Shown piece after piece: positions 10,788 to 17,891 of a stretch of 64,000 bases of DNA; position 1 is the stretch's first letter, and every line of letters begins with the position of its first letter. A program made the translations under genes and the position numbers. This DNA is from Methylomonas subterranea (lineage in GTDB: Bacteria > Pseudomonadota > Gammaproteobacteria > Methylococcales > Methylomonadaceae), in NCBI RefSeq assembly GCF_024505185.1, contig NZ_JANIBJ010000018.1:26550-90549 (forward strand). Reading direction: 5' to 3'. The notes under the pieces were generated by a model. The model saw only the letters and a list, made by a program, of their open reading frames with translations. It was not told the DNA's origin and did no database searches.

Positions 10788-11495
10788 TCAATGTGCGTGG
10801 TCTTGGTGATCGTGAACATGCCCATCGTCCTCCTCGTCATCGTCCGATGCCGGCAAGGCGGCGGCCTCGCCATGCTGGTGCAGCGCGGCGGCGTCTTGAT
10901 TCATCTCGCTCACCGGCTCTACGGCGACGCCGTATTTATAAACCATCAAACCGCCGAAATCGGCCGTAAAGATCAACAGCACGGCCAATATGCCGGCGGA
11001 TAACAAATATAAGGTGTTGGCGGGGCCAGATATTTGCCCCTTGGCCAGCCAGCGCCAGCCCGCCAGCACGGCCGACAGCGCGAACACCGAAATCCCCAGG
11101 TGCTCATGGGTTTCCATAATCTCATGTACATCGCCGCCATGCGCAACCGAGCCGGCGGCAAGCAGACCGGCCGCAACCGTAAAGCCGGCAAACAAGGCGC
11201 CGAAATATAAAAACCAACCCGCCGCCCGCCGCCAGTCGGCTTTGCCGGCCAAGGTTCCGCTCAAGTCCAGCAGGAAGAACACTATCAGCAAGGCGATGGG
11301 AAAATGCACCAGCAAGGGATGCGGATTATCCAGCGCGGACAGCCCCGGCATCAGCTCGGCAAACATTTCGGCCGGCGACAAGTTCAGCAAACCCTCCAGG
11401 AAACCGAGCAATCCCTCGACGCTGCCGGCCACGCCTCCGCCGGAATCGGCCCCGCCATGCACGGAAAACTGCAAATCATTGGTCAAATCAAACAT
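10788..11495 (-). CDS. DUF2231-like membrane protein with His/Asp-rich tail
   Basis: A 235-residue protein with four predicted membrane helices (about residues 60-195). The segment NPHPLLVHFPIALLIVFFLL is characteristic of the DUF2231 family, where conserved His residues in membrane helices may bind heme or metal; function is not established. The cytoplasmic or periplasmic tail is rich in His, Asp and Glu (DDDEEDDGHVHDHQDHAH), which suggests metal binding. A GGGGGAG ribosome site precedes the ATG. It lies immediately downstream of the apbE-like gene, so a link to membrane redox chemistry is possible but is only an inference from position. Confidence 0.7.
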   Translation of the reverse strand: MFDLTNDLQFSVHGGADSGGGVAGSVEGLLGFLEGLLNLSPAEMFAELMPGLSALDNPHPLLVHFPIALLIVFFLLDLSGTLAGKADWRRAAGWFLYFGALFAGFTVAAGLLAAGSVAHGGDVHEIMETHEHLGISVFALSAVLAGWRWLAKGQISGPANTLYLLSAGILAVLLIFTADFGGLMVYKYGVAVEPVSEMNQDAAALHQHGEAAALPASDDDEEDDGHVHDHQDHAH

Positions 11496-11546
11496 CGGCT
11501 CCCCCTTGAAAAACCCGCCGCCGGGCTGGCGGACGGCAGTTACGGC

Positions 11547-12569
11547 TCACTCAATCGTCAGACCGCTGGCCTCCAAGGCCCGCGATTTGCTTTCCACCAA
11601 AACATCGCCTTGCTGCTGGATGAACAAGACTCGCAAATTTTCCGCGTCCGCCAGTCGCATGCCTTGCTGTTGCCCCACGCACAACAAGGCGGTGGACCAG
11701 GCATCGGCCACGGTGGGATCTTCGTGCAACACGGTGACCGCCACCAAGTCATGACTAACCGGCTTGCCGCTACGCGCGTCCAGAATATGGCTATAGCGCT
11801 GTCCGTTGACATCGAAATAGTGCCGGTAAGTTCCCGAAGTCATCACCGCGAACGGTTGGTCCCTGGGCGCGGTCAATATTTTCAGAAGCCGTTGGTCGCC
11901 CGGCAGCGGCTTTTCCACCGCGATGCGCCAAGCCGAACCGTCCGGCTTGTGGCCGTTTGTTTTCAGTTCGCCGCCGATTTCCACCAGATAGTCGCGCACC
12001 CCCCGCTGCTCCAGAATCCAGCTGATTTTTTCCACGCTGTAGCCCTGCGCCACCGACGACACATCCACCGTGACTCCAGCCGGCTTTTGCAGATGGCTAT
12101 CGTCGACAACCGCCACCTTATCCAAACCCACCTCGCCGAGCGCCCGTTGCAGCACCTCGTCCTCGGGCATGGTCAGGGCATCTCCCCGAAAACCCCACAG
12201 CTCGAACAGCGGCTTCACAGTCAAATCGTAACAGCCCTGGCTGGCATGACCGACCTTGGCCGCCACCCGGATCAGATCAACGATTTCAGTACCGACGAAC
12301 TGGCTTTCGGCCGACGGGTTGGCATTAAAGCCCTCGATCACCGAATCGGGGCGGTAATTGGATAATTGTTTATCGATCTCGGCAAGCGCGGAATTCACCT
12401 GGGTTTCCACGGCCTTGCCATCGACCGGCGTTGGCGACCAGTAACTGACGTGATAGGTGGTTCCTTGGGCAAAGCCCTCGAATTTGACTACATCCGGAAC
12501 GGATTCGCCGCAAGCGGACAAACCGGCGGCAATCAGCAGACAAGCGAGTAATGAAGCGATTTTTTTCAT
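11547..12569 (-). CDS. apbE: FAD:protein FMN transferase, ApbE family lipoprotein
   Basis: Attaches FMN covalently to threonines of membrane redox proteins such as RnfG or NqrB/C. The start MKKIASLL at 12569 gives a lipoprotein signal with lipobox LSAC (Cys20); the longer frame up to 12827 lacks a signal and overlaps the next gene. ApbE motifs are DVSSVAQGYSVE, VEIGGEL, TSGTYRHYF, HILDARSG and a metal-site ADAWSTALLCVG. Length is 340 residues, normal for the family. It sits 16 bases downstream of the isochorismatase-like gene. Confidence 0.9.
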   Translation of the reverse strand: MKKIASLLACLLIAAGLSACGESVPDVVKFEGFAQGTTYHVSYWSPTPVDGKAVETQVNSALAEIDKQLSNYRPDSVIEGFNANPSAESQFVGTEIVDLIRVAAKVGHASQGCYDLTVKPLFELWGFRGDALTMPEDEVLQRALGEVGLDKVAVVDDSHLQKPAGVTVDVSSVAQGYSVEKISWILEQRGVRDYLVEIGGELKTNGHKPDGSAWRIAVEKPLPGDQRLLKILTAPRDQPFAVMTSGTYRHYFDVNGQRYSHILDARSGKPVSHDLVAVTVLHEDPTVADAWSTALLCVGQQQGMRLADAENLRVLFIQQQGDVLVESKSRALEASGLTIE

Positions 12570-12585
12570 CTGGCAAATCGATAAG

Positions 12586-13164
12586 CTAGCGCAACAGCGC
12601 GGAAATACTTTTAAACTGGGGATGACGGGCGTCGCGCAACCATTCAAACAACACCGACTCGTGACAGACCACGCCGACACCGGCCTGGCGCATGCGCCAG
12701 AGGGCGCTTTCCTTGTGCCTGACCGCTCTCGAGCATACCGCGTCCTCGACCACGAACACCTCGAAACCTTGTTGTTGTAACTCGAAGGCAGTCTGCAGCA
12801 CGCAAACATGGGCTTCCTGGCCGGCAATCACGACTTGGCGCTTACCGCCGGCCCGCAGGGCATGATTGAACTCCGCGCTGCCGCAACAGGAAAACGCGCT
12901 CTTTTCGAAATAACCGGCGGCTTCCGGCAGGGCCAGTCCGACCGCTTCGACGCTAGGCCCCAGGCCCTTGGGATATTGCTCGGTCAACAGCACCGGCACA
13001 TCCAGCAACGCGGCCGCCCGCAACATGACGACCGTATTATCCAGCACGTCTTGCGCTTCCGCCGGCGGCATGGCCGCCAGCAACCAGCCTTGCAGATCGA
13101 CGACCAGCAACAGGCTGTGTTCGGCGCTCAGCAAACCGGCCCGCTTATCGGCGGCATCAGCCAT
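12586..13164 (-). CDS. Isochorismatase-family cysteine hydrolase (YcaC-like)
   Basis: A 192-residue hydrolase of the isochorismatase superfamily. The catalytic triad is visible: Asp in [10 protein letters not shown], Lys in TEQYPKGLG and Cys in [12 protein letters not shown]. The cis-peptide region before the Cys is typical. Short YcaC-like members act on unknown amides or esters, so the substrate cannot be named. Its start overlaps the end of smpB by eight bases, which indicates co-transcription. Confidence 0.85.
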   Translation of the reverse strand: MADAADKRAGLLSAEHSLLLVVDLQGWLLAAMPPAEAQDVLDNTVVMLRAAALLDVPVLLTEQYPKGLGPSVEAVGLALPEAAGYFEKSAFSCCGSAEFNHALRAGGKRQVVIAGQEAHVCVLQTAFELQQQGFEVFVVEDAVCSRAVRHKESALWRMRQAGVGVVCHESVLFEWLRDARHPQFKSISALLR

Positions 13165-13642
13165 GTTTCATGACCCGCGCCTTCTCCCGCTGCCAATCCT
13201 TGTCCTTGGCGGTGGCGCGCTTATCGTGCAATTTTTTACCCTTGGCCAGACCGATTTTCAGCTTGGCCCGCCCCCTGACCCAGTACATGGACAAGGGAAT
13301 CAGGGTAAAGCCCTTGCGTTCCACCGAACCGATCAGCCGGCTGAGTTCGCGCTTGTGCAGCAACAGTTTTTTCCGCCGCACCGCATCCGGATTGACATGC
13401 GTGGACGCCGACAGCATCGGCGAAACATGCGCGCCGCACAACCAAGCTTCGCCGCGCTTGATGTCGACATAACTTTCCTTCAGCTGTATGCGCCCGTCGC
13501 GCAGACTCTTCACTTCCCAACCTTCCAACACCAGCCCGGCCTCGAATTGTTCTTCTATGAAATATTCGTGGGACGCCTGCCGATTGACGGCAATGGTATT
13601 GTCGGTTTGCTTGCTGTCCTTTTTGGATTTTTTGGCTGCCAT
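13157..13642 (-). CDS. smpB: SsrA-binding protein SmpB
   Basis: Binds tmRNA and brings it to stalled ribosomes for trans-translation. The 161-residue protein starts MAAKKSKKD at 13642; an in-frame extension to 13708 would add an unlikely leader. [26 protein letters not shown] is the OB-fold core (positions about 25-50) and the basic tail [12 protein letters not shown] is the ribosome-contacting region. The divergent ratA-rnfH pair beyond an inserted transporter is the common gammaproteobacterial neighbourhood. The ssrA gene is not seen in the window. Confidence 0.95.
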   Translation of the reverse strand: MAAKKSKKDSKQTDNTIAVNRQASHEYFIEEQFEAGLVLEGWEVKSLRDGRIQLKESYVDIKRGEAWLCGAHVSPMLSASTHVNPDAVRRKKLLLHKRELSRLIGSVERKGFTLIPLSMYWVRGRAKLKIGLAKGKKLHDKRATAKDKDWQREKARVMKHG

Positions 13643-13740
13643 GGCGTTGCGTCGCTTTTTTAGACTGACTGAAAACAATAATTTTGATATTTTACCCGAC
13701 CAGCCCACAAAATAACGACTTAATCACGGAGCTTGGCAGC

Positions 13741-15099
13741 ATGACGGAAAAAACCCAATCCATTCACGGCCAATGGTCGTCGCGTTTCATATTCATTCTG
13801 GCCGCCACCGGTTCGGCGGTCGGTCTCGGCAATATCTGGAAATTCCCCTATATTACCGGCGAAAACGGCGGCGGCGCCTTCGTGATGGTCTATTTGCTGT
13901 GCGTGGCCGCGCTCGGCATTCCGATCATGATTGCCGAAATCATGCTGGGCCGCCGCGGCCGGCAAAGCCCCATCAACAGCATGAAATCCCTGGCGGCGGA
14001 AGCCGGCGCCGACCCGCGTTGGCATTATCTCGGCTGGACCGGCATGATCGCCGGCTTTTTGATCCTGGCCTATTACAGCGTGATCGCCGGCTGGGCCATG
14101 GCCTACATCGTCAAGGCCTTTTTCGGCCAATTCATCAACAGCGACGCCGGCGAAATCAAACGCCTGTTCGAGAACCTGATGGCCAGCCCGGTACAACAAA
14201 TCTTCTGGCACACGGCCTTCATGATGAGCACTATGTATTTCGTCATGCAAGGGGTACAGAACGGCCTGGAAAAAGCCGTGCGCTTTTTGATGCCGACCCT
14301 GTTCGTGATTTTGATCCTGCTGGTGGCTTACGCCATGTCCACCGGCGCCTACGAACAGGGCGTGAACTTTATGTTCAGTCCCGATTTCAGCAAGATAGAC
14401 GCCGACGCGGTGCTGACCGCCATGGGCCACGCCTTCTTTACCCTGAGCCTGGGCATGGGCGCCATCATGGTGTACGGTTCCTATCTGCCCAACCACATAT
14501 CGATCGCCAAAACCACCTTCTATATCGCCGGCGCCGATACCGTGGTGGCCTTATTGGCAGGCATCGCCATTTTTCCGCTGGTATTCGCCAACAACCTGGA
14601 AGCCAGTGCCGGACCGGGCCTGATTTTCCAAACCCTGCCGCTGGCTTTCGGCCACATGAGCGGCGGCTGGCTGTTCGGCCTGCTGTTTTTCATCCTGCTG
14701 TTTTTTGCCGCCCTGTCATCTTCCATCTCGCTGATCGAACCGGCGGTGACCTGGCTGGTGGAAAACAAAAACATCGAACGCCACCGGGCCAGCCTGTGGT
14801 CCGGCGCCGCTTGCTGGACGCTGGGCGTGGGCGTGGTATTTTCGTTCAACATCTGGGCCGACCTGAAACTGTTCGACAAAAACCTGTTCGAACTGCTGGA
14901 CTACCTGACCGCCAATCTGATGCTGCCGCTGGGCGGCATGGCCATCGCCGTGTTTGCCGGCTGGATGATGAAAACCGGCCACGCGGAACAGGAACTGGAA
15001 CTGCGGGCGGAAGGCTTCCGGGCTTGGCACGTGTTGATCAAATTCGTGGCGCCCGCGGCGGTATTTCTGGTGTTTCTGCATGTACTGGGAGTGCTTTAA
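13741..15099 (+). CDS. Sodium-dependent transporter, NSS family
   Basis: A 452-residue, roughly 12-helix symporter of the neurotransmitter:sodium family (LeuT fold). The first helix contains the signature GSAVGLGNIWKFPYITGENG with the unwound sodium/substrate region. Substrate is probably an amino acid, but the sequence does not identify it. ATG 13741 is chosen over an upstream TTG at 13684, because the family N terminus begins shortly before the first helix. The stop codon shares bases with the ratA start (TAATG), so the transporter and ratA are translationally coupled. Position between smpB and ratA is unusual. Confidence 0.88.
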   Translation: MTEKTQSIHGQWSSRFIFILAATGSAVGLGNIWKFPYITGENGGGAFVMVYLLCVAALGIPIMIAEIMLGRRGRQSPINSMKSLAAEAGADPRWHYLGWTGMIAGFLILAYYSVIAGWAMAYIVKAFFGQFINSDAGEIKRLFENLMASPVQQIFWHTAFMMSTMYFVMQGVQNGLEKAVRFLMPTLFVILILLVAYAMSTGAYEQGVNFMFSPDFSKIDADAVLTAMGHAFFTLSLGMGAIMVYGSYLPNHISIAKTTFYIAGADTVVALLAGIAIFPLVFANNLEASAGPGLIFQTLPLAFGHMSGGWLFGLLFFILLFFAALSSSISLIEPAVTWLVENKNIERHRASLWSGAACWTLGVGVVFSFNIWADLKLFDKNLFELLDYLTANLMLPLGGMAIAVFAGWMMKTGHAEQELELRAEGFRAWHVLIKFVAPAAVFLVFLHVLGVL

Positions 15100-15533
15100 T
15101 GATCTCCGTGGTACAAAAAAGCGCCCTGGTGAAATTTTCCGCCAAGCAGATGTTCGATCTGGTCGACGACATCGAATCCTATTCCAAGTTTTTACCTTGG
15201 TGCGGCGGCAGCCGTATCCTGCGCCGCGAAGGCAATATTGTCGAGGGCGAAATCCAAATTGCCAAGGCCGGCTTTCATAAATCCTTTTCCACCCGCAATG
15301 TGGTGGACCCCGGCGGCCGCATCACCATCAGCCTGCTGGACGGCCCCTTCAAATCCCTGGAAGGCGTCTGGAGTTTCATGCCGCTACGCGAAGACGCCAG
15401 CAAAATCTCGCTGGATCTGGAATTCGAAATCGCCAGCACCTTCGCCAGCCTGGCCTTCGGCCCGGTGTTCAACCAAATCTGCAACACCATGGTCGGCTCG
15501 TTCACCCAACGCGCCAAAGCCGTTTATGGCTGA
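15099..15533 (+). CDS. ratA: RatA family ribosome-association toxin / START-like protein
   Basis: A 144-residue polyketide-cyclase/START-fold protein. In E. coli RatA binds 50S subunits and blocks 70S assembly; in mitochondria the homologue Coq10 binds ubiquinone. Family features include YSKFLPWCGGS and the C-terminal FGPVFNQICNTMVGSFTQRA. The ATG at 15099 overlaps the stop of the transporter, and the 3' end overlaps rnfH by eight bases. Confidence 0.92.
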   Translation: MISVVQKSALVKFSAKQMFDLVDDIESYSKFLPWCGGSRILRREGNIVEGEIQIAKAGFHKSFSTRNVVDPGGRITISLLDGPFKSLEGVWSFMPLREDASKISLDLEFEIASTFASLAFGPVFNQICNTMVGSFTQRAKAVYG

Positions 15534-15807
15534 CGGCTTGATCAACGTGGAAGTGGCTTACGCCACGCCCGAACGGCAAGCCGTCATCGCCGTCAGCCTG
15601 CCCGCCGGCGCCGCCGCAGAACAGGCTATTTTGGCATCCGGCATATTGAGCCAGTTTGCCGAGATCGATTTATCGGCGCAAAAAATAGGCATCTTCGGCT
15701 CGGTCTGCAAACCGGACCGGATACTGACCGACGGCGACCGGGTGGAGATTTATCGGCCGTTACAACAAAATCCGATGGATGCGCGGCGGGGAAGATTGCA
15801 AAAATGA
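15526..15807 (+). CDS. rnfH: RnfH family ubiquitin-like protein
   Basis: A 93-residue beta-grasp protein. The ATG at 15526 lies inside the last codons of ratA, the usual coupling of this pair. INVEVAYATPERQ and GDRVEIYRPLQQNP are family motifs. RnfH is associated with RatA in the RatA-RatB module, but no molecular activity is firmly established. It is the last conserved gene before the accessory island. Confidence 0.92.
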   Translation: MADGLINVEVAYATPERQAVIAVSLPAGAAAEQAILASGILSQFAEIDLSAQKIGIFGSVCKPDRILTDGDRVEIYRPLQQNPMDARRGRLQK

Positions 15808-15847
15808 AACGCTACGCATGCGAGATAAATAGCTGACCCGAAAAACC

Positions 15848-15950
15848 CGCGCGGGGCGGATTCGGAGCGCTAGCGACAATCCGCCATGGTATTGGCCATG
15901 GCGCTAACCACGGCGTGGACCATGGGTCTGTCCTCGACACGGCGGATTGC
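15848..15950 (+). repeat. REP/BIME element A, right arm truncated
   Basis: Copy of the approximately 110-base inverted-repeat element found at three more places in the island. The left hairpin GGCGGATT...AATCCGCC is at 15855-15885. The right hairpin is cut after GGCGGATTGC (15950), where integrase sequence begins. The junction marks the point at which intI is broken. Confidence 0.85.
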
Positions 15951-16054
15951 TTGATCCACTCGGAATAGGTAGGTTCGGTATGCGGCGAATAATGCTTGAG
16001 CCGCATGGCGCGGCGAACAGCTTGCAACAAAGACGGCGATTTTGAACTTGACAC
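15951..16054 (-). pseudogene. intI: Integron integrase IntI, N-terminal stump
   Basis: The minus-strand frame encodes SPSLLQAVRRAMRLKHYS followed by PHTEPTYSEWIKQ, which closely resembles the first 30-40 residues of integron integrases (compare the LHYSLRTEQAYVNW region of IntI1). A GTG at 16054 is the likely start. Homology stops abruptly at the REP junction at 15950, and everything beyond residue about 35, including the catalytic RHRY domain and the IntI-specific patch, is gone. The remaining open frame runs on into REP sequence and is not meaningful. Orientation, divergent from the cassettes, is as in functional integrons. Confidence 0.8.
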
Positions 16055-16096
16055 AAGAGCATTAGCAACTATAGTCAGGCGAAAATCTATTATATA

Positions 16097-16219
16097 GGCA
16101 AATCTGCCCGAATTTATGGCTAATATCGGATTATCAAGGCACATTTGCCCGGTTTGGGTACTATCAGAGCAAAAGTGCCTGAAAAGCCGGGTAATATCAA
16201 CTTATCGGGCAGATTTGCC
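16097..16219. promoter_or_regulatory. Four phased GGCA-N4-TGCC palindromes
   Basis: Four near-identical dyads occur at 16097-16108, 16138-16149, 16168-16179 and 16208-16219 (consensus GGCANATNTGCC; the third is AGCAAAAGTGCC). Centre-to-centre spacings are 41, 30 and 40 bases, close to 4, 3 and 4 helical turns. The last three are preceded by TATCA/TATCG. They lie between the intI start and the attI core, where promoter and integrase-binding sites belong. The binding protein is unknown. Confidence 0.6.
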
Positions 16220-16231
16220 TGATAATCAATA

Positions 16232-16238
16232 GTTAGGC
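16232..16238 (+). other. attI: attI-like core recombination site GTTAGGC
   Basis: GTTAGGC fits the GTTRRRY core of integron recombination sites and lies 178 bases upstream of the IntI start in the expected orientation. Its reverse complement GCCTAAC is exactly the outer box of the attC at 16821, as required for the two ends of one cassette. I take recombination to occur between G16232 and T16233. Confidence 0.78.
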
Positions 16239-16249
16239 CAGAAGAAGAC

Positions 16250-16780
16250 ATGCCATTTACGCCATTTCACATGGGGCCGGGAGCAGCAATTAAGGCTGTA
16301 ACAGGGCGCTATTTTAGTTTGACAATTTTCGGATTCGCTCAAGTTGCTATTGATCTGGAGCCGTTAATAAGAATTGTGCGGCACGATAGCGTGCTGCATG
16401 GTTTTACACACACGTATCTAGGTGCATTCACGATTGGGTTGCTTACTCTTTTCATGGGCAAAATAGTATGCCAATGGTTGCTTCGTTCATGGAATTTCTT
16501 ACTAAATTTTAAATACTTGAAATGGCTGCAAGTGAATTCAAAAATTTCTTGGTTTGCGGCTTCTACAGGTGCTTTTATTGGTACATTTTCCCATGTGTTG
16601 TTGGACAGTATCATGCATGCAGATATGCAACCATTTTGGCCAATTAGCTCAAATAATGCGTTGCTAAATTTTATACCAGGGGCTTGGGTATATTTACTGT
16701 GTAGCATACTGGGTGTAATTGGGCTAATGAGCCTATTTGTAATAGGTTTATGGAACAAATGGGCAATCGAAATAGAATGA
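16250..16780 (+). CDS. Cassette-encoded membrane protein, putative metal-dependent hydrolase type
   Basis: First cassette gene, 176 residues, clearly more AT-rich than the flanking housekeeping genes. It starts MPFTPFHMGPGAAIKAV and has four or five hydrophobic stretches. Histidines and acids lie in conserved-looking positions (FHMGPG, HGFTHTYLGA, FSHVLLDSIMHADMQPFWP), resembling the YdjM-like membrane metal-dependent hydrolases common in integron cassettes. Activity is not shown. The gene starts 12 bases after the core site and ends 40 bases before attC, ideal cassette geometry. Confidence 0.8.
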   Translation: MPFTPFHMGPGAAIKAVTGRYFSLTIFGFAQVAIDLEPLIRIVRHDSVLHGFTHTYLGAFTIGLLTLFMGKIVCQWLLRSWNFLLNFKYLKWLQVNSKISWFAASTGAFIGTFSHVLLDSIMHADMQPFWPISSNNALLNFIPGAWVYLLCSILGVIGLMSLFVIGLWNKWAIEIE

Positions 16781-16820
16781 ATGGTGTAAGAAAACCAAGA
16801 AGCTCGCAGTTACCAATTTG

Positions 16821-16907
16821 GCCTAACCAGCGGGTCAACTTGACCGGCAAAAGCTACGCTCCTATCGTCGCTACGCTTTCGCCGTCAAGTTACCCTTAAC
16901 GTTAAAC
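16821..16907 (+). other. attC: attC site of cassette 1
   Basis: Outer boxes are GCCTAAC (16821-16827) and GTTAAAC (16901-16907), both matching the RYYYAAC/GTTRRRY consensus. The inner arms GGGTCAACTTGACCGGC (16832-16848) and GCCGTCAAGTTACCC (16881-16895) pair fully except for two unpaired C residues on one side, the extrahelical bases that give attC its strand identity. Further pairing AAAGC/GCTTT closes the loop side. The site is 87 bases long. Confidence 0.9.
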
Positions 16908-16925
16908 GTAAAAAGGGAAACCGTG

Positions 16926-17060
16926 ATGGCAGAACAGAAACCTTTGCAACCGCAACCACAACAGCCGGTGTCGCCGGCAAGAGTGCCAACGGGAAACCCT
17001 GGTACTCGTGACGATGGGCCTCGCCCACTGACGGGAACTATCCCATTGAAAAAAGAATGA
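16926..17060 (+). CDS. 44-residue Pro/Gln-rich small protein of cassette 2
   Basis: A small frame starting MAEQKPLQPQPQQPVSPARV and ending IPLKKE. It is preceded by AAAAAGGGA at good Shine-Dalgarno distance, and its stop overlaps the next start (ATGA at 17057-17060), so it is very likely translated and coupled to the membrane protein downstream. It has no membrane segment and is probably disordered. I do not recognise a family. Confidence 0.65.
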   Translation: MAEQKPLQPQPQQPVSPARVPTGNPGTRDDGPRPLTGTIPLKKE

Positions 17061-17443
17061 AGAATTCTGAGGCCTGGGATCAGTACAAGTCGTACACAAA
17101 GGATATTACAGAAGTATCACGGAAACTTGGGTTCGCCGGAGCAGCAATATGCTGGGTACTTAAAACACCTGAAGGCGCATTTTCATTATGCGTCTTATGG
17201 GGGCTTGCTTTTTTTGTGGCTTTTTTCATTGCCGATGTCTTGCAAAGCTTCGTCGGCGCTCTTCTTCTGCGACATTGGCTTCGCGGAGAAGAGCTTAAAC
17301 AATGGCAGGCGACCAACAGTATTGAAGGGGAGTATCTAAAGCCTGGCTGGCTCGATTATCCTTCATTCGCGCTTTTTTTGTTGAAAGTAATATTTCTACT
17401 AATCGGATTTACATTTCTTGCAGTCGAGATACTTTCACGATGA
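17057..17443 (+). CDS. Cassette 2 membrane protein, unknown function
   Basis: A 128-residue protein with a soluble N-terminal segment (about 1-45, SEAWDQYKSYTKDITEVSRK) and two hydrophobic regions, about residues 45-75 and 105-126. A short charged loop RGEELKQWQATNSIEGEY lies between them. It overlaps the 44-residue gene by four bases and belongs to the second integron cassette, which begins at 16902. I do not recognise the family. The pairing with a proline-rich small partner suggests that the two act together. Confidence 0.68.
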   Translation: MKNSEAWDQYKSYTKDITEVSRKLGFAGAAICWVLKTPEGAFSLCVLWGLAFFVAFFIADVLQSFVGALLLRHWLRGEELKQWQATNSIEGEYLKPGWLDYPSFALFLLKVIFLLIGFTFLAVEILSR

Positions 17444-17447
17444 AAAC

Positions 17448-17472
17448 GTTTAACAAACGCATAAACTCGGAC
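17448..17472 (+). other. attC: Truncated attC of cassette 2
   Basis: The outer box GTTTAAC (17448-17454) is the exact reverse complement of the GTTAAAC that opens this cassette at 16901, so it is the left half of the cassette's own attC. AAACGCATAAACTCGGAC follows in the style of attC left arms. The right half is missing: group II intron sequence begins at 17473. Confidence 0.75.
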
Positions 17473-17700
17473 ATCGGGTCAGAGGGAGCCGCAGATCCCG
17501 TCTGCCCACAGAACCGTGCGTACGGGTCCGTACACGGCTCCTCACGCAAGACGAATCCACTGAGAAACATCAAACCAATGTGCCAATTGTCGGTCGGATC
17601 GTATTTCCTGGCCCATCAGGTTGATAAACCAACTATTCGGATAGGCTCTTGTCACCGCACGGGTGACTGAAAGCGCCCATCGTTTCTGGTTGGAAAACCC
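17473..17700 (-). mobile_element. Group II intron 3' remnant (maturase end, domains V and VI)
   Basis: Read on the minus strand, a maturase-like C-terminal tail ends at 17542 and is followed by GAGCCGTG...CACGGTTC (17540-17511). This folds like intron domain V: an AGC-containing lower stem, a two-base CG bulge and a short upper stem TACG/CGTA. A GC-rich hairpin then leads to CTGACCCGAT (end 17473), resembling the domain VI/3' end, which ends in AY. The 5' part of the intron is absent, cut at REP copy B. The upper loop is GACC rather than GNRA, so decay is likely. Its location against an attC half-site fits introns known to home to attC. Confidence 0.62.
17542..17700 (-). pseudogene. Group II intron maturase, C-terminal fragment
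   Basis: About 48 residues (KRWALSVTRAVTRAYPNSWF onward, ending SQWIRLA) precede the domain V-like RNA. Position and composition fit the last residues of an intron reverse transcriptase/maturase. The frame continues upstream only as translated REP sequence, so the gene is truncated. Identification rests mainly on the adjacent domain V. Confidence 0.45.
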
Positions 17701-17811
17701 GCGTAAGGCGGATTCGGAGCGGTAGCGACAATCCGCCATGGTATTGGCCATGGCGCTAACTACGGCGCCGTCCTCAACATGGCGGATTGCTATCGCGAAT
17801 CCACCCTACGC
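17701..17811 (+). repeat. REP/BIME element B
   Basis: Complete element: GCGTAAGGCGGATT...AATCCGCC, a spacer with CCATGG-type motifs, then GGCGGATTGCTATCGCGAATCC-ACCCTACGC. The two hairpins are inverted and carry GTAA and GTAG heads at the outer ends, the standard layout of a BIME. Confidence 0.88.
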
Positions 17812-17891
17812 CTAAACCGAAACCACCCGGCACCCAAATGCGTCCTCACAGCCCGACCTCTACCGTAGGGACCACCCTTGTTCTGATCTCG

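Larger units (their letters stand above)
15808..16249. other. Left end of accessory island: intI stump, REP and operator-like array
   Basis: This 442-base stretch has no intact gene. From left to right it holds REP/BIME copy A (15848-15950), the stump of an integron integrase gene on the minus strand (to 16054), four phased palindromes (16097-16219) and an attI-like core site GTTAGGC (16232-16238). Confidence 0.7.

Noticed and set aside
13773..15100. Long frame upstream of ratA in the same frame
   Set aside because: It overlaps the NSS transporter in another frame and is Arg/His-rich; ratA starts at 15099.
15812..15950. Protein tail encoded after the intI stump
   Set aside because: It is a read-through of REP copy A and non-coding sequence, with the same Trp/Pro-rich pattern as other translated REPs.
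16055..16144. N-terminal extension of the intI stump
   Set aside because: Similarity to integrases begins only near 16054 and the extension runs into the attI-side region.
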